Below are positions 1 to 5,288 of a stretch of DNA of 5,288 bases, one piece after another. The notes below the pieces were generated by a model that was not told where the DNA came from, made no database searches, and saw only the letters and a list, made by a program, of their open reading frames with translations. Position 1 is the stretch's first letter, and every line of letters starts with the position of its first letter. This stretch comes from an uncultured bacterium. Its GTDB lineage: Bacteria > Krumholzibacteriota > Krumholzibacteriia > LZORAL124-64-63. Location of the stretch: contig CAINDZ010000224.1 in assembly GCA_903847545.1 (NCBI GenBank), positions 1 through 5,288 on the forward strand, given 5' to 3'. A program made the translations under genes and the position numbers.

Positions 1-525
1 CGCCTTGCCGGGGCCCTGGCTGCCGGGCGCCGCGGCCATCACCACGGTCAGCGCCTCGGGCACCGTCATCGTCGCCTTGAACGTGAAGCGGGCCAGCGGC
101 GAGTCCTGGCAGGGCAGCACGCTGCGCGCGTGGATGGCCTGGCACTGGCTGAACAGGTACGGATGCTTGCCGCCGTCGGTCTGCGCCGGCTCGAGCCACT
201 GCAGGGCGCTGGCCTCGGGGCTCGTCGCATAGGAGACCGTCACGGCCGTCGTGCCGGCGGGCAGCTGCAGGCGCAGGCGCGCCCCGAGGACCGCATCGAC
301 AGCGGCCAGCTCGAACGGCACCGCGGCGCCGTCCTGCGTCACCGCGCCGGTGACCGTCAGCGTGCGCGTGTCCAGGTCGAGGGGCCCGGCCGCCGGGGCC
401 TCCAGCTTCAGGCAGGCGGCGCCCACCAGGCGGCGGGTCGCGAAGTCCACGGCCACATCCAGGTCGACGTGCGTGACACGGCCCTGGTCCAGGTCGGTGT
501 AGGAATGAGGATCGCGGCAGCTCAC
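1..525 (-). CDS. Leukotriene-A4-hydrolase-type M1 aminopeptidase, N-terminal part (runs off left edge)
   Basis: Translation of the minus strand from GTG at 525 gives 175 codons without a stop, reaching base 1. The protein matches the N-terminal beta-sandwich domain of the LTA4-hydrolase subfamily of M1 zinc metallopeptidases. Landmarks are SALQWL (residues 106-111), HPYLFSQCQAIHARS (121-135) and LPCQD (137-141), which closely follow the human LTA4H pattern SALQWL, HPYLFSQCQAIHCR, LPCQD. Family members are cytoplasmic aminopeptidases that remove N-terminal residues from peptides; the bacterial ones are generally peptidases. No signal peptide is visible, in keeping with a cytoplasmic enzyme. 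The catalytic GxMEN and HEXXH-X18-E parts would lie left of the window, so activity cannot be judged. The GTG start is chosen for the AAAGGTG ribosome site 6 nt upstream; a GTG three codons earlier overlaps that site. It is transcribed divergently from the DUF2007-like gene. Confidence 0.9.
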   Translation of the reverse strand, partial: MSCRDPHSYTDLDQGRVTHVDLDVAVDFATRRLVGAACLKLEAPAAGPLDLDTRTLTVTGAVTQDGAAVPFELAAVDAVLGARLRLQLPAGTTAVTVSYATSPEASALQWLEPAQTDGGKHPYLFSQCQAIHARSVLPCQDSPLARFTFKATMTVPEALTVVMAAAPGSQGPGKA

Positions 526-531
526 GGGCGG

Positions 532-538
532 CACCTTT
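532..538 (-). promoter_or_regulatory. Ribosome binding site of the LTA4H-type gene
   Basis: AAAGGTG on the minus strand lies 6 nt before the GTG at 525. It is what fixes this non-ATG start, because no in-frame ATG is near. Confidence 0.6.
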
Positions 539-585
539 CGCCAGGCGGTTCCGAGCGGTTCCCGGGTGACGGGTTCAACCGGCCC

Positions 586-614
586 ATTGTCGCCCGGCGC
601 GGCCCCCGCCGCAA
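586..614 (-). promoter_or_regulatory. Possible minus-strand promoter for the LTA4H-type gene
   Basis: On the minus strand TTGCGG (614-609) and GACAAT (591-586) are separated by 17 nt, with 3/6 and 4/6 matches to the sigma-70 consensus. Transcription would start near 579 and leave a leader of about 54 nt. The -35 element falls in the loop of the hairpin at 599-629. The match is weak and the call tentative. Confidence 0.25.
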
Positions 615-629
615 GGGCCCGGGGGCCGC
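599..629. repeat. Perfect 10-bp GC inverted repeat (hairpin) between divergent genes
   Basis: GCGGCCCCCG at 599-608 is exactly reverse-complemented by CGGGGGCCGC at 620-629, leaving an 11-nt loop. All ten pairs are G-C. No T-run follows on either strand, so it does not look like a rho-independent terminator. It sits upstream of both divergent genes and could be a regulatory structure or a protein site. In DNA this GC-rich some such repeats arise by chance. Confidence 0.55.
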
Positions 630-664
630 TTGGAGCCACCGTCGCGCCCCGGGCCTGCCGCACA

Positions 665-712
665 CCGGGAACTTCCCGGCCCGACCCGGGCTTGGCGACC
701 GGTGCAACCGGT
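665..712. promoter_or_regulatory. Pair of 15-bp dyads, candidate operators
   Basis: CCGGGAA-C-TTCCCGG (665-679) is a perfect 7-1-7 palindrome just upstream of the -35 box. ACCGGT-GCA-ACCGGT (698-712) is a near-perfect dyad (6 of 7 pairs), and also a direct repeat, lying wholly inside the -35/-10 spacer. Their centres (672 and 705) are 33 bp apart, about three helical turns, so bound proteins would face the same side. The placement suits a repressor site in the spacer and a second or activator site upstream. The regulator is unknown and the role is inferred. Confidence 0.4.
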
Positions 713-720
713 GGTATGGT
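692..720 (+). promoter_or_regulatory. Sigma-70-like extended -10 promoter for the DUF2007-like/M1 operon
   Basis: TTGGCG (692-697) and TATGGT (715-720) are separated by 17 nt, each 4/6 to consensus. The -10 is preceded by TGG, which makes it an extended -10 (TGn). The predicted start near 727 gives a leader of roughly 57 nt before the ATG at 784. It is the best promoter match found in the window. Confidence 0.5.
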
Positions 721-783
721 GATGCATTCAGGGCCCGCGGCGCCCCCGCCCGGGGTCGCCGGCAGCCGGAAAGGACGGAGGCG

Positions 784-1092
784 ATGCGCGACGGCATGAT
801 CTGCGTGGAGACCTACGGGACCGAGCTCGAGGCCGAGATGGCCCTCGGCCAGCTGCAGGCGATGGGGATCTCCGCAGCGATGGGACGGGATGATTCCGGC
901 GGGATGTACCCCCAGCTCGACCAGGTCGTGGGCGTCAGCGTTATGGTCTACGAGGAGGACGCGGCCCAGGCGCGCGCCATTCTCAGCGGCACCGGCGGCG
1001 ACGGCTCCGGCGCCTGGACCTGCCCCGCCTGCGGCGAGGACGGCGAGCCCGGCTACGACGCCTGCTGGAACTGCGGGCGTGAACGCATGTAG
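784..1092 (+). CDS. DUF2007-like small protein with C-terminal zinc ribbon
   Basis: This is a 102-residue soluble protein with no signal peptide or membrane segment. Residues 5-70 have the alpha/beta pattern of DUF2007 (putative signal-transducing family): a strand MICVETYG, a helix rich in Glu/Ala/Leu ending in QAMGI, then a second strand VSVMVYEED and a closing helix. Residues 78-98 form a zinc ribbon with Cys80-x2-Cys83 and Cys94-x2-Cys97 (WTCPACGE and CWNCG), a common C-terminal partner of this domain. The biochemical role of the family is not established. The ATG at 784 is preceded by AAGGACGGAGG; AAGGA (771-775) is 8 nt away. The in-frame ATG at 796 is less well spaced. The open frame continues upstream to 130 without family features and is spurious there. 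The 3' end overlaps the secreted aminopeptidase gene by 14 nt. Confidence 0.85.
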   Translation: MRDGMICVETYGTELEAEMALGQLQAMGISAAMGRDDSGGMYPQLDQVVGVSVMVYEEDAAQARAILSGTGGDGSGAWTCPACGEDGEPGYDACWNCGRERM

Positions 1093-3124
1093 CGCCGGCC
1101 GCCGCCGGGCCCTTGGCCCGGCCGCGCTGCTGCTCGCCCTGTGCCTGCTTCCCGAAGGCGCCGCACCCGCGGCGCCTTTCGTCCCTGCCCCCTGCAAGCG
1201 GTTCGAGTCCCTGGTCGCCAAGGCCGAACCCGCGCCGCCCCGCACCGACGACCGCGGCATCGATGTCCTGAGCTACGACTTGGAACTGGTGCTGGACCCC
1301 GCCCCCGGCCCCGCGTCGGGCGTCGTCGCACTGACCGGGCGCGTGGACATCAGCCTGCGCGCGCTGCGGGGCGGCATCGTGAGCCTGCCGCTGGACCTGG
1401 TGCCGCAGCTGGCGTGCGACGGCGTCACGCGCGGCGGGGCGCAGGTGGCCTACGCGCAATCGGGCGAGGAACTGCTGCTGACGCTGGCCACGCCGCTGTC
1501 GACGACCGCGCCCGAGACGCTTTCCATCGACTGGCACGGCCGGCCGCCGCGTCACGGCAGCCTCTACGTCGGGATGATGTACCGCCGCGACGACAACGGC
1601 ACGCCCCTCGACCCGGCCGACGACACGCCGTTCATGTTCACCATCAGCGAGCCCTGGTCGGCCCACGCCTGGTGGCCGTGCAAGGACCACCCGGCCGACA
1701 AGGCGCTGGTCTCGCTCGCGGCCACCGTGCCGGCGGACCTGTCCGTGGTCGCGAACGGCTCGCTGGTCGCGGTCACCGACGCGGCGCCGGGCTGGAAGCG
1801 CTTCCTGTGGCGCGAGCGCTACCCCCTGCCCACGTACCTGGTGGCCGTTGCCGCCTCGCGGTACGTGACGTGGCGCGAGGACTGCCGCCCCGCCACGGCC
1901 CCGCCGGTGCCACTGGACTACCACGTCATCGCCCGCGACCGTGATCGCGCCGAGGTCGACTTCGCGAACACGTGCGCCATGGTGGATGTCCTGACGGGGC
2001 TGCTGGGCCCCTACCCGTTCGCCGGCGAGAAGTACGCCCAGGTGGAGGTCGTGTGGGGCGGCGCGATGGAGAACACGACCGCGACCGCCCTCGGCCAGTT
2101 CATGTTCACGGGCGACCGGCGCTACGAGCAGGTGGTGGCGCACGAGTTGGCCCACCAGTGGTTCGGCGACAGCCTGACGCCGGTGCGGTGGTCGGACATC
2201 TGGCTGAACGAGGGCTTCGCCACGTACGCCGAGGCCCTGTGGCTGGAGGCCTCGCAGGGCCCCGCCGCGCGCGAGGCGTTCATGCGGCAGATCGGTCCCG
2301 CGCGCCACGAGGCGCTGTTCGTCGGCGCGGGCACGCTGGCCGACCCCGCGCCGATCCTGCCCAACACGCTGGTCTACGACAAGGGCGCCTGGGTGCTGCA
2401 CATGCTGCGCGCGGTCATCGGCGACGAGGCCTTCTTCCGGTTCCTGCGCGACTGGACCGGCGACCCGCGGCGCGCGCAGGGCTCGGTCGGGGTCGAGGAC
2501 ATGATCGCGGCGGCCGAGCAGGCGGCCGGCCGGAGCCTCGATGCGTTCTTCGACGGCTGGCTGCGGACCGATGCCGCGCCGGTGCTGAGCCTGGTCCCGT
2601 CGCCGCGCCGGGGGCCGGCGCACGGACCCGCCGAGGTGACGCTGCGCCAGCACCAGGGGACGGTCCTGACGGTGCCGGTGCCGTTGCTGGTCTGCCTGCG
2701 CGACGGGCGGCGGCTGCCGGTCACCGCCGTGCTCACGCGTCGCGAGGAAACGTTCCGGTGGTCGGTGGCCGGGCAGGCCGATTCCGTGGTGGCCGATCCG
2801 GGGCGACCGCTGCTGGGACGCTGGGTGGCTGTCCAGCCGCCTCTGCTCGCGGTCGGCGAGGCCGCACCGAACCCGGCGCCGGCGACCGGCGCAACGTTTA
2901 TGTTGTACCTGCAGCAACCGGCACAAGTGACCGTGGATGTGCATGATGTGCGCGGCAGGAAGCTGGATTCGGCTGCGCTCGGCACGCTGTCGGCCGCCGG
3001 GGCCAACGACGCCGGGACGCCATGGCGCTGGGAGCCGCCACGACAGGTCCCGGACGGCGTGTATTGGCTGGTGTTCCGGGCAGGCGAGGCCCGCGTGGCG
3101 CGACGGGTCGTGCTGGTGCGGTAG
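1079..3124 (+). CDS. Secreted M1 family zinc aminopeptidase with C-terminal FlgD-like/sorting domain
   Basis: From the GTG start the product is 681 residues. A signal peptide is clear: Arg8-10, a hydrophobic core at about 11-24, and an Ala-rich cleavage region near 28-32. The M1 N-terminal beta-sandwich follows and includes WWPCKD (198-203). The catalytic domain has the exopeptidase motif GAMEN (328-332), the zinc site HELAH (355-359) with the third ligand Glu378 in WLNEGF, and the transition-state Tyr433 in YDKGAW, so the enzyme should be active. It would cleave N-terminal residues from peptides in the periplasm or outside the cell. Residues about 590-681 form a FlgD-like Ig/sorting domain: PNP at 597-599, DVHDVRGR at 620-627, GVYWLVF near 660 and a final VVLVR. 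The GTG is the only plausible start, since a full signal peptide follows and the frame upstream lies within another gene. Its ribosome site is weak, so translational coupling to the preceding gene is likely. It ends with TAG. Confidence 0.92.
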   Translation: MNACSAGRRRALGPAALLLALCLLPEGAAPAAPFVPAPCKRFESLVAKAEPAPPRTDDRGIDVLSYDLELVLDPAPGPASGVVALTGRVDISLRALRGGIVSLPLDLVPQLACDGVTRGGAQVAYAQSGEELLLTLATPLSTTAPETLSIDWHGRPPRHGSLYVGMMYRRDDNGTPLDPADDTPFMFTISEPWSAHAWWPCKDHPADKALVSLAATVPADLSVVANGSLVAVTDAAPGWKRFLWRERYPLPTYLVAVAASRYVTWREDCRPATAPPVPLDYHVIARDRDRAEVDFANTCAMVDVLTGLLGPYPFAGEKYAQVEVVWGGAMENTTATALGQFMFTGDRRYEQVVAHELAHQWFGDSLTPVRWSDIWLNEGFATYAEALWLEASQGPAAREAFMRQIGPARHEALFVGAGTLADPAPILPNTLVYDKGAWVLHMLRAVIGDEAFFRFLRDWTGDPRRAQGSVGVEDMIAAAEQAAGRSLDAFFDGWLRTDAAPVLSLVPSPRRGPAHGPAEVTLRQHQGTVLTVPVPLLVCLRDGRRLPVTAVLTRREETFRWSVAGQADSVVADPGRPLLGRWVAVQPPLLAVGEAAPNPAPATGATFMLYLQQPAQVTVDVHDVRGRKLDSAALGTLSAAGANDAGTPWRWEPPRQVPDGVYWLVFRAGEARVARRVVLVR

Positions 3125-3190
3125 GCTGCGGCCGCGGCGCGCCGGCCTGTCGGGTTGCGGCTGCGGAACGATGCGCGTAGCGTGGTTGCC

Positions 3191-3511
3191 ATGTCCCGTC
3201 ACCGACACTGGACCCGGCCCGCGGCCGGTGGACGATGCCTCGCCATGGCCCTGCTGGCCGTCGCGACGCTGCTGCTCGCCCCGTTGGCGGCGGGACTGCA
3301 CCACCACCATGGCGCGGGCGCCGCGGCCGGCGACGATGCCGGTTGCGCCGCGTGCCTGTGGCAGTCCCACCATGTGGCCGCCCTCGCGGCGGCCCCCGAA
3401 GCCACGATCACGCCAACGTCCCCGCTGGCGACCGACGTCTCCCACCTGCGCCTCCCCCAAGCCGAACTGCCGCGCTGCGCGGCCCGCTCGCCGCCCTCCC
3501 TCCACGCCTGA
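3191..3511 (+). CDS. Small exported His/Cys-rich protein, putative metal binder
   Basis: This 106-residue product has a basic N-terminus (MSRHRHWTR), a hydrophobic stretch at about 17-35 (signal peptide or anchor), then a short tail rich in potential metal ligands. These are His37-40 in a row, Cys52-x2-Cys55, His60-61, His85, Cys96 and His105. The layout resembles short DUF2946-like exported proteins, which often carry His clusters, a CxxC-type motif and a C-terminal Pro-Pro segment; the family match is weak. It lies 119 nt before the barrel gene, in the same direction, which suggests a periplasmic role in handling zinc or another soft metal. That role is inference. The ATG at 3191 has no good ribosome site. 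A TTG at 3155 opens the frame earlier but adds an unlikely N-terminus, and ATG 3245 would shorten the basic region. It ends with TGA. Confidence 0.6.
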   Translation: MSRHRHWTRPAAGGRCLAMALLAVATLLLAPLAAGLHHHHGAGAAAGDDAGCAACLWQSHHVAALAAAPEATITPTSPLATDVSHLRLPQAELPRCAARSPPSLHA

Positions 3512-3558
3512 CGCGCTAAAGACTCCTGTATGATGCGGCCCGGGACTGTCACGGCCGC
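3508..3558 (+). promoter_or_regulatory. Possible promoter and dyad before the barrel gene
   Basis: CTGACG (3508-3513) and TATGAT (3529-3534) resemble -35 and -10 boxes, but the spacing is only 15 nt. An inverted repeat GCGGCC (3535-3540) / GGCCGC (3553-3558) directly follows the -10 and could be an operator over the start site. A separate promoter here would let the barrel and metal-binding genes be expressed apart from the His-rich gene. No classical Zur box was recognised. Confidence 0.25.
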
Positions 3559-3616
3559 TGGTCCGCCGCACATCTACCGGTGCCATCATGCAAGCGCCCC
3601 GGGATGCGGCTCGCGT

Positions 3617-3621
3617 GGAGG
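3617..3621 (+). promoter_or_regulatory. Ribosome binding site that fixes the barrel start
   Basis: GGAGG lies 9 nt before ATG 3631. It favours this start over the in-frame ATGs at 3580 and 3604, which lack a comparable site and would put 17 or 9 extra residues before the signal peptide. Confidence 0.7.
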
Positions 3622-3630
3622 TTGGATCCC

Positions 3631-4815
3631 ATGCCCTCGAACTTCGCGGGGCCCTGCCGGGCCCGACTGCTGAACATTGTCCCGAGCCTGGACGCACCGA
3701 CGCTTGCCTTGCTGGCCCTGGCCTGCCTGTCCGCCCCGGCGCTGGCGGGCGCCGGGAACCCGAACCTGTCGCTGATCGGCCAGCCGCGCCTGGTCCTGGT
3801 CCACGGCCCGGATGACCCGTCCTCCGGTCGTCCCGCCTGGAGTGTCGGCGAGACCGAGCTGCTGCTCGACGACTACCTGAACCCCTACGTCCGCGGCACG
3901 GCCGTCTTCGCCTATGCCGAGGACGAGGGCCTGACCCTGGAGGAAGGGTACGTCGACATCGTCCGCGGGCTGCCCGGCACGCTGAACCTGCGGCTGGGGA
4001 AATGGCGCAGCGGGTTCGGCAAGCTGAACCCGCAGCATCCGCACGCCCAGCCGGTCGCCGGGAGGTTCGGCGTCCTTTCGGCGTACCTGCCGGGCGACGA
4101 ATCGCTCAACGAGACCGGCCTCGAAGCCTCGGTGCGCCTGCCCTCGCCGGGCGACATCGCCATCACCGCCGCGGTGGACTGGCTGCAGGGCGACACCTTC
4201 AGGCGTGAGCGCGAGCCGTCGGGGATGGACAACGATCCCCTGCTTGACGCCGAGGACGGCGACCGCGCGGGAGAGCCGCGGCCCGCCGCGCTCGGCCGCC
4301 TCAGCGCGTTCGCGCCCGTCGGCGAGCGGTCGGGCCTGGAACTGGGCCTGTCCGCGACCGAGGGCACCAACAACGTCGCCGCCGGCACGCGCACGCGCGT
4401 GATCGGCTGCGATGCGAAGGCCAAGCTGTGGCGCAGCGAACGTTCGTACATCGTGCTGCAGGCCGAGGCGCTGAAGCTGACCCGCGAGGATGCGGACTGG
4501 GACGGCGCCGGGTACACCCGCGGCGAGGTGTCACCCTGGGGCTGGTACGCCTTCGCGGACTGGAGCCTGGACCCGCGCTGGAACGTGGGCGCCTCGTACG
4601 AGCGCTGGCAGCAGGACGCCATCGACCCCGGGTGGAACCGGGCCACTGGCCTGTTCGCCGGGTTCGCCCTGCTGGAGGAGACCACGGCGCTTCGCCTGGA
4701 CTGGCGCCACGAGCAACCGGCCGCCGGCGAGGCCAATGTCGATTCACCCGCCGTCGACACGGTGACGCTGCGCGTCATCTGGTCGATGGGCCCCCACAAG
4801 GCACACCAGTTCTAG
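3631..4815 (+). CDS. Outer-membrane beta-barrel protein associated with metal (zinc) uptake
   Basis: The product is 394 residues. It has a basic N-region, a hydrophobic core at about 22-38 and a likely cleavage after ALAGA (37-41). The mature protein opens with NPNLSLIG, then has repeated amphipathic strands with aromatic girdles and acidic loops. It ends in the strand TVTLRVIW and a terminal Phe, the usual outer-membrane assembly signal. A conserved-looking block, GKWRSGFGKLNPQHPH (123-138) followed by LPGDESLNETGL, resembles a family of uncharacterised outer-membrane barrels often found beside zinc ABC transporter genes; I recall this pattern but could not search it. There is no TonB box or plug domain, so passive or porin-like passage is more likely than TonB-driven transport. 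It lies just upstream of a ZnuA-type gene, with only 10 nt between them. An acidic stretch (200-215) is probably an outer loop. It ends with TAG. Confidence 0.8.
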   Translation: MPSNFAGPCRARLLNIVPSLDAPTLALLALACLSAPALAGAGNPNLSLIGQPRLVLVHGPDDPSSGRPAWSVGETELLLDDYLNPYVRGTAVFAYAEDEGLTLEEGYVDIVRGLPGTLNLRLGKWRSGFGKLNPQHPHAQPVAGRFGVLSAYLPGDESLNETGLEASVRLPSPGDIAITAAVDWLQGDTFRREREPSGMDNDPLLDAEDGDRAGEPRPAALGRLSAFAPVGERSGLELGLSATEGTNNVAAGTRTRVIGCDAKAKLWRSERSYIVLQAEALKLTREDADWDGAGYTRGEVSPWGWYAFADWSLDPRWNVGASYERWQQDAIDPGWNRATGLFAGFALLEETTALRLDWRHEQPAAGEANVDSPAVDTVTLRVIWSMGPHKAHQF

Positions 4816-4819
4816 GAGG
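4814..4819 (+). promoter_or_regulatory. Ribosome binding site of the ZnuA-type gene, overlapping the barrel stop codon
   Basis: AGGAGG is a near-perfect ribosome site 6 nt before ATG 4826. Its first two bases are the end of the TAG stop of the barrel gene, so the two genes are co-transcribed and probably translationally coupled. Confidence 0.8.
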
Positions 4820-4825
4820 CCGAAC

Positions 4826-5288
4826 ATGCTGCAAGTACATGTGCTGCGTCGCGCAGCCACTGCCTGGCTGGTCCTGCTCCTGGGGACCGTGACGGCGACG
4901 GGCGCCCTCGCGGGCGACGGCCGCCTGCGTGTGGTCGCCTCGATCAATGACCTCGCCTCGATCGCCGCGGCGGTCGGCGGCGACCGGGTGGAAGTCACCG
5001 CCATCGCCCGGCCGGGTTCGGATGTGCACCGCGTCTAGGTGCTGCCGTCCTACATGGTCCGGCTGGCGCGTGCAGACGTCTATCTGAAGGTCGGGCTGTC
5101 GCTCGACGCCTGGGCCGACCAGGTCATCGACGGCTCGCGCAACGCCAGGCTCACGGTGGTCGATTGCTCGAGCGGGATCACGCCGCTGGACAAGCCGGTC
5201 GGACGCGTGGACGGGCGCGCCGGCGACGTGCATCCCGACGGCAATCCCCACTACTGGCTGGACCCGCGCAACGGCGGGCTGGTGGCCG
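4826..5288 (+). pseudogene. znuA: ZnuA/TroA-type metal ABC transporter substrate-binding protein, interrupted by in-frame TAG (partial at right edge)
   Basis: The gene starts at ATG 4826 with a strong ribosome site and a signal peptide (Arg8-9, hydrophobic 10-24, cleavage near ALA 27-29). Mature sequence LRVVASINDLASIAAAVGG is typical of the cluster A-I periplasmic proteins that deliver zinc or manganese to an ABC importer. The first metal-ligand His is His68 in GSDVHRV. The next codon but two is TAG (5036-5038), where the family has Glu or Gln before a PS motif. The same frame then runs on for 83 codons to the window end with clear family sequence: PSYMVRLARADVYLKVG, LDAWADQVIDGSRN, and GDVHPDGNPHYWLDP with the second ligand His142. 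No frameshift is needed. The 70-residue product ending at TAG cannot bind metal with a full site. Zinc rather than manganese is inferred from the neighbours; the His-rich loop of many ZnuA proteins is absent, so the symbol is provisional. Confidence 0.85.
5036..5038 (+). other. In-frame TAG inside the metal-binding protein gene
   Basis: GTC-TAG-GTG interrupts otherwise continuous homology. One base change restores GAG (Glu) or CAG (Gln), both usual at this place. The next codon, GTG, could in principle serve for reinitiation, but no ribosome site precedes it and the product would lack a signal peptide. Confidence 0.85.

Noticed and set aside
130..783. Upstream extension of the DUF2007-like frame
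   Set aside because: It is antisense to the LTA4H-type gene and crosses the intergenic region; its composition is low-complexity Arg/Gly/Ala and the well-placed start is at 784.
3125..3150. GC-rich inverted repeat after the aminopeptidase as a terminator
   Set aside because: The best stem is about 5 bp with an imperfect interior and no T-run follows, so it is not distinguishable from background.
3167..3187. 21-bp dyad just before the His-rich gene as a Zur/Fur-like operator
   Set aside because: Only 6 of 10 half-site pairs match, which is expected by chance in a gap of this size, and it does not resemble a known Zur consensus.
3155..3190. TTG start adding 12 residues to the His-rich protein
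   Set aside because: No ribosome site precedes it and the extra residues do not improve the signal peptide; ATG 3191 is simpler.
983..3697. Very long minus-strand open frame (904 codons)
   Set aside because: It lies antisense to the secreted aminopeptidase, is extremely rich in Arg/Gly/Ala/Pro and shows no domain. Long antisense frames are expected in DNA this rich in GC.
3631..3760. Lipoprotein signal in the barrel (Cys32) or in the secreted aminopeptidase (Cys22)
   Set aside because: The residues before these cysteines do not fit the lipobox, and ordinary cleavage sites follow.
4826..5288. Genome-wide reassignment of TAG to an amino acid
   Set aside because: Three other genes in the window end in TAG at the expected end of their families, including a barrel whose last residue before TAG is the expected Phe.
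5039..5288. Independent second gene restarting at GTG 5039
   Set aside because: There is no ribosome site, the product would lack a signal peptide, and the sequence is simply the continuation of the same protein domain.

Overview
The window is very GC-rich (about 70% or more by eye) and gene-dense. It reads as chromosomal DNA from a Gram-negative bacterium: there is an outer-membrane beta-barrel protein with a C-terminal Phe, and several Sec-type signal peptides. The secreted aminopeptidase ends in a FlgD-like/sorting-type Ig domain of the kind common in FCB-related, high-GC lineages such as Krumholzibacteriota, Eisenbacteria or Latescibacterota. That placement is inference from gene style; there is no marker gene. 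I see no tRNA, rRNA, CRISPR, insertion sequence or phage gene.

Left part (1-1092): the N-terminal 175 codons of a minus-strand, leukotriene-A4-hydrolase-type M1 aminopeptidase run off the left edge. A 258-nt divergent intergenic region (526-783) follows, with a good extended -10 promoter, two 15-bp dyads 33 bp apart and a strong GC hairpin. Next on the plus strand is a 102-aa DUF2007-like protein with a C-terminal four-cysteine zinc ribbon.

Middle (1079-3124): a second, secreted M1 aminopeptidase with an intact GAMEN and HEXXH-X18-E active site and a C-terminal FlgD-like domain. Its GTG start overlaps the end of the DUF2007-like gene by 14 nt, so the two form an operon. The two M1 enzymes belong to different subfamilies and have different predicted locations (cytoplasm versus cell envelope or outside).

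Right part (3191-5288): a metal-uptake cluster. It holds a small exported His/Cys-rich protein, an outer-membrane beta-barrel of a type often found beside zinc ABC transporters, and a ZnuA/TroA-type periplasmic metal-binding protein that starts 10 nt after the barrel gene. Together these suggest metal (probably zinc) passage across the outer membrane to a periplasmic carrier, with the ABC permease and ATPase expected beyond the right edge.

The most striking observation is an in-frame TAG in the ZnuA-type gene (5036-5038), just after its first metal-ligand histidine. Clear family sequence continues in the same frame to the window end. TAG also ends three other genes here, so global recoding of TAG is unlikely. 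A point nonsense mutation or a sequence error is the simplest reading.
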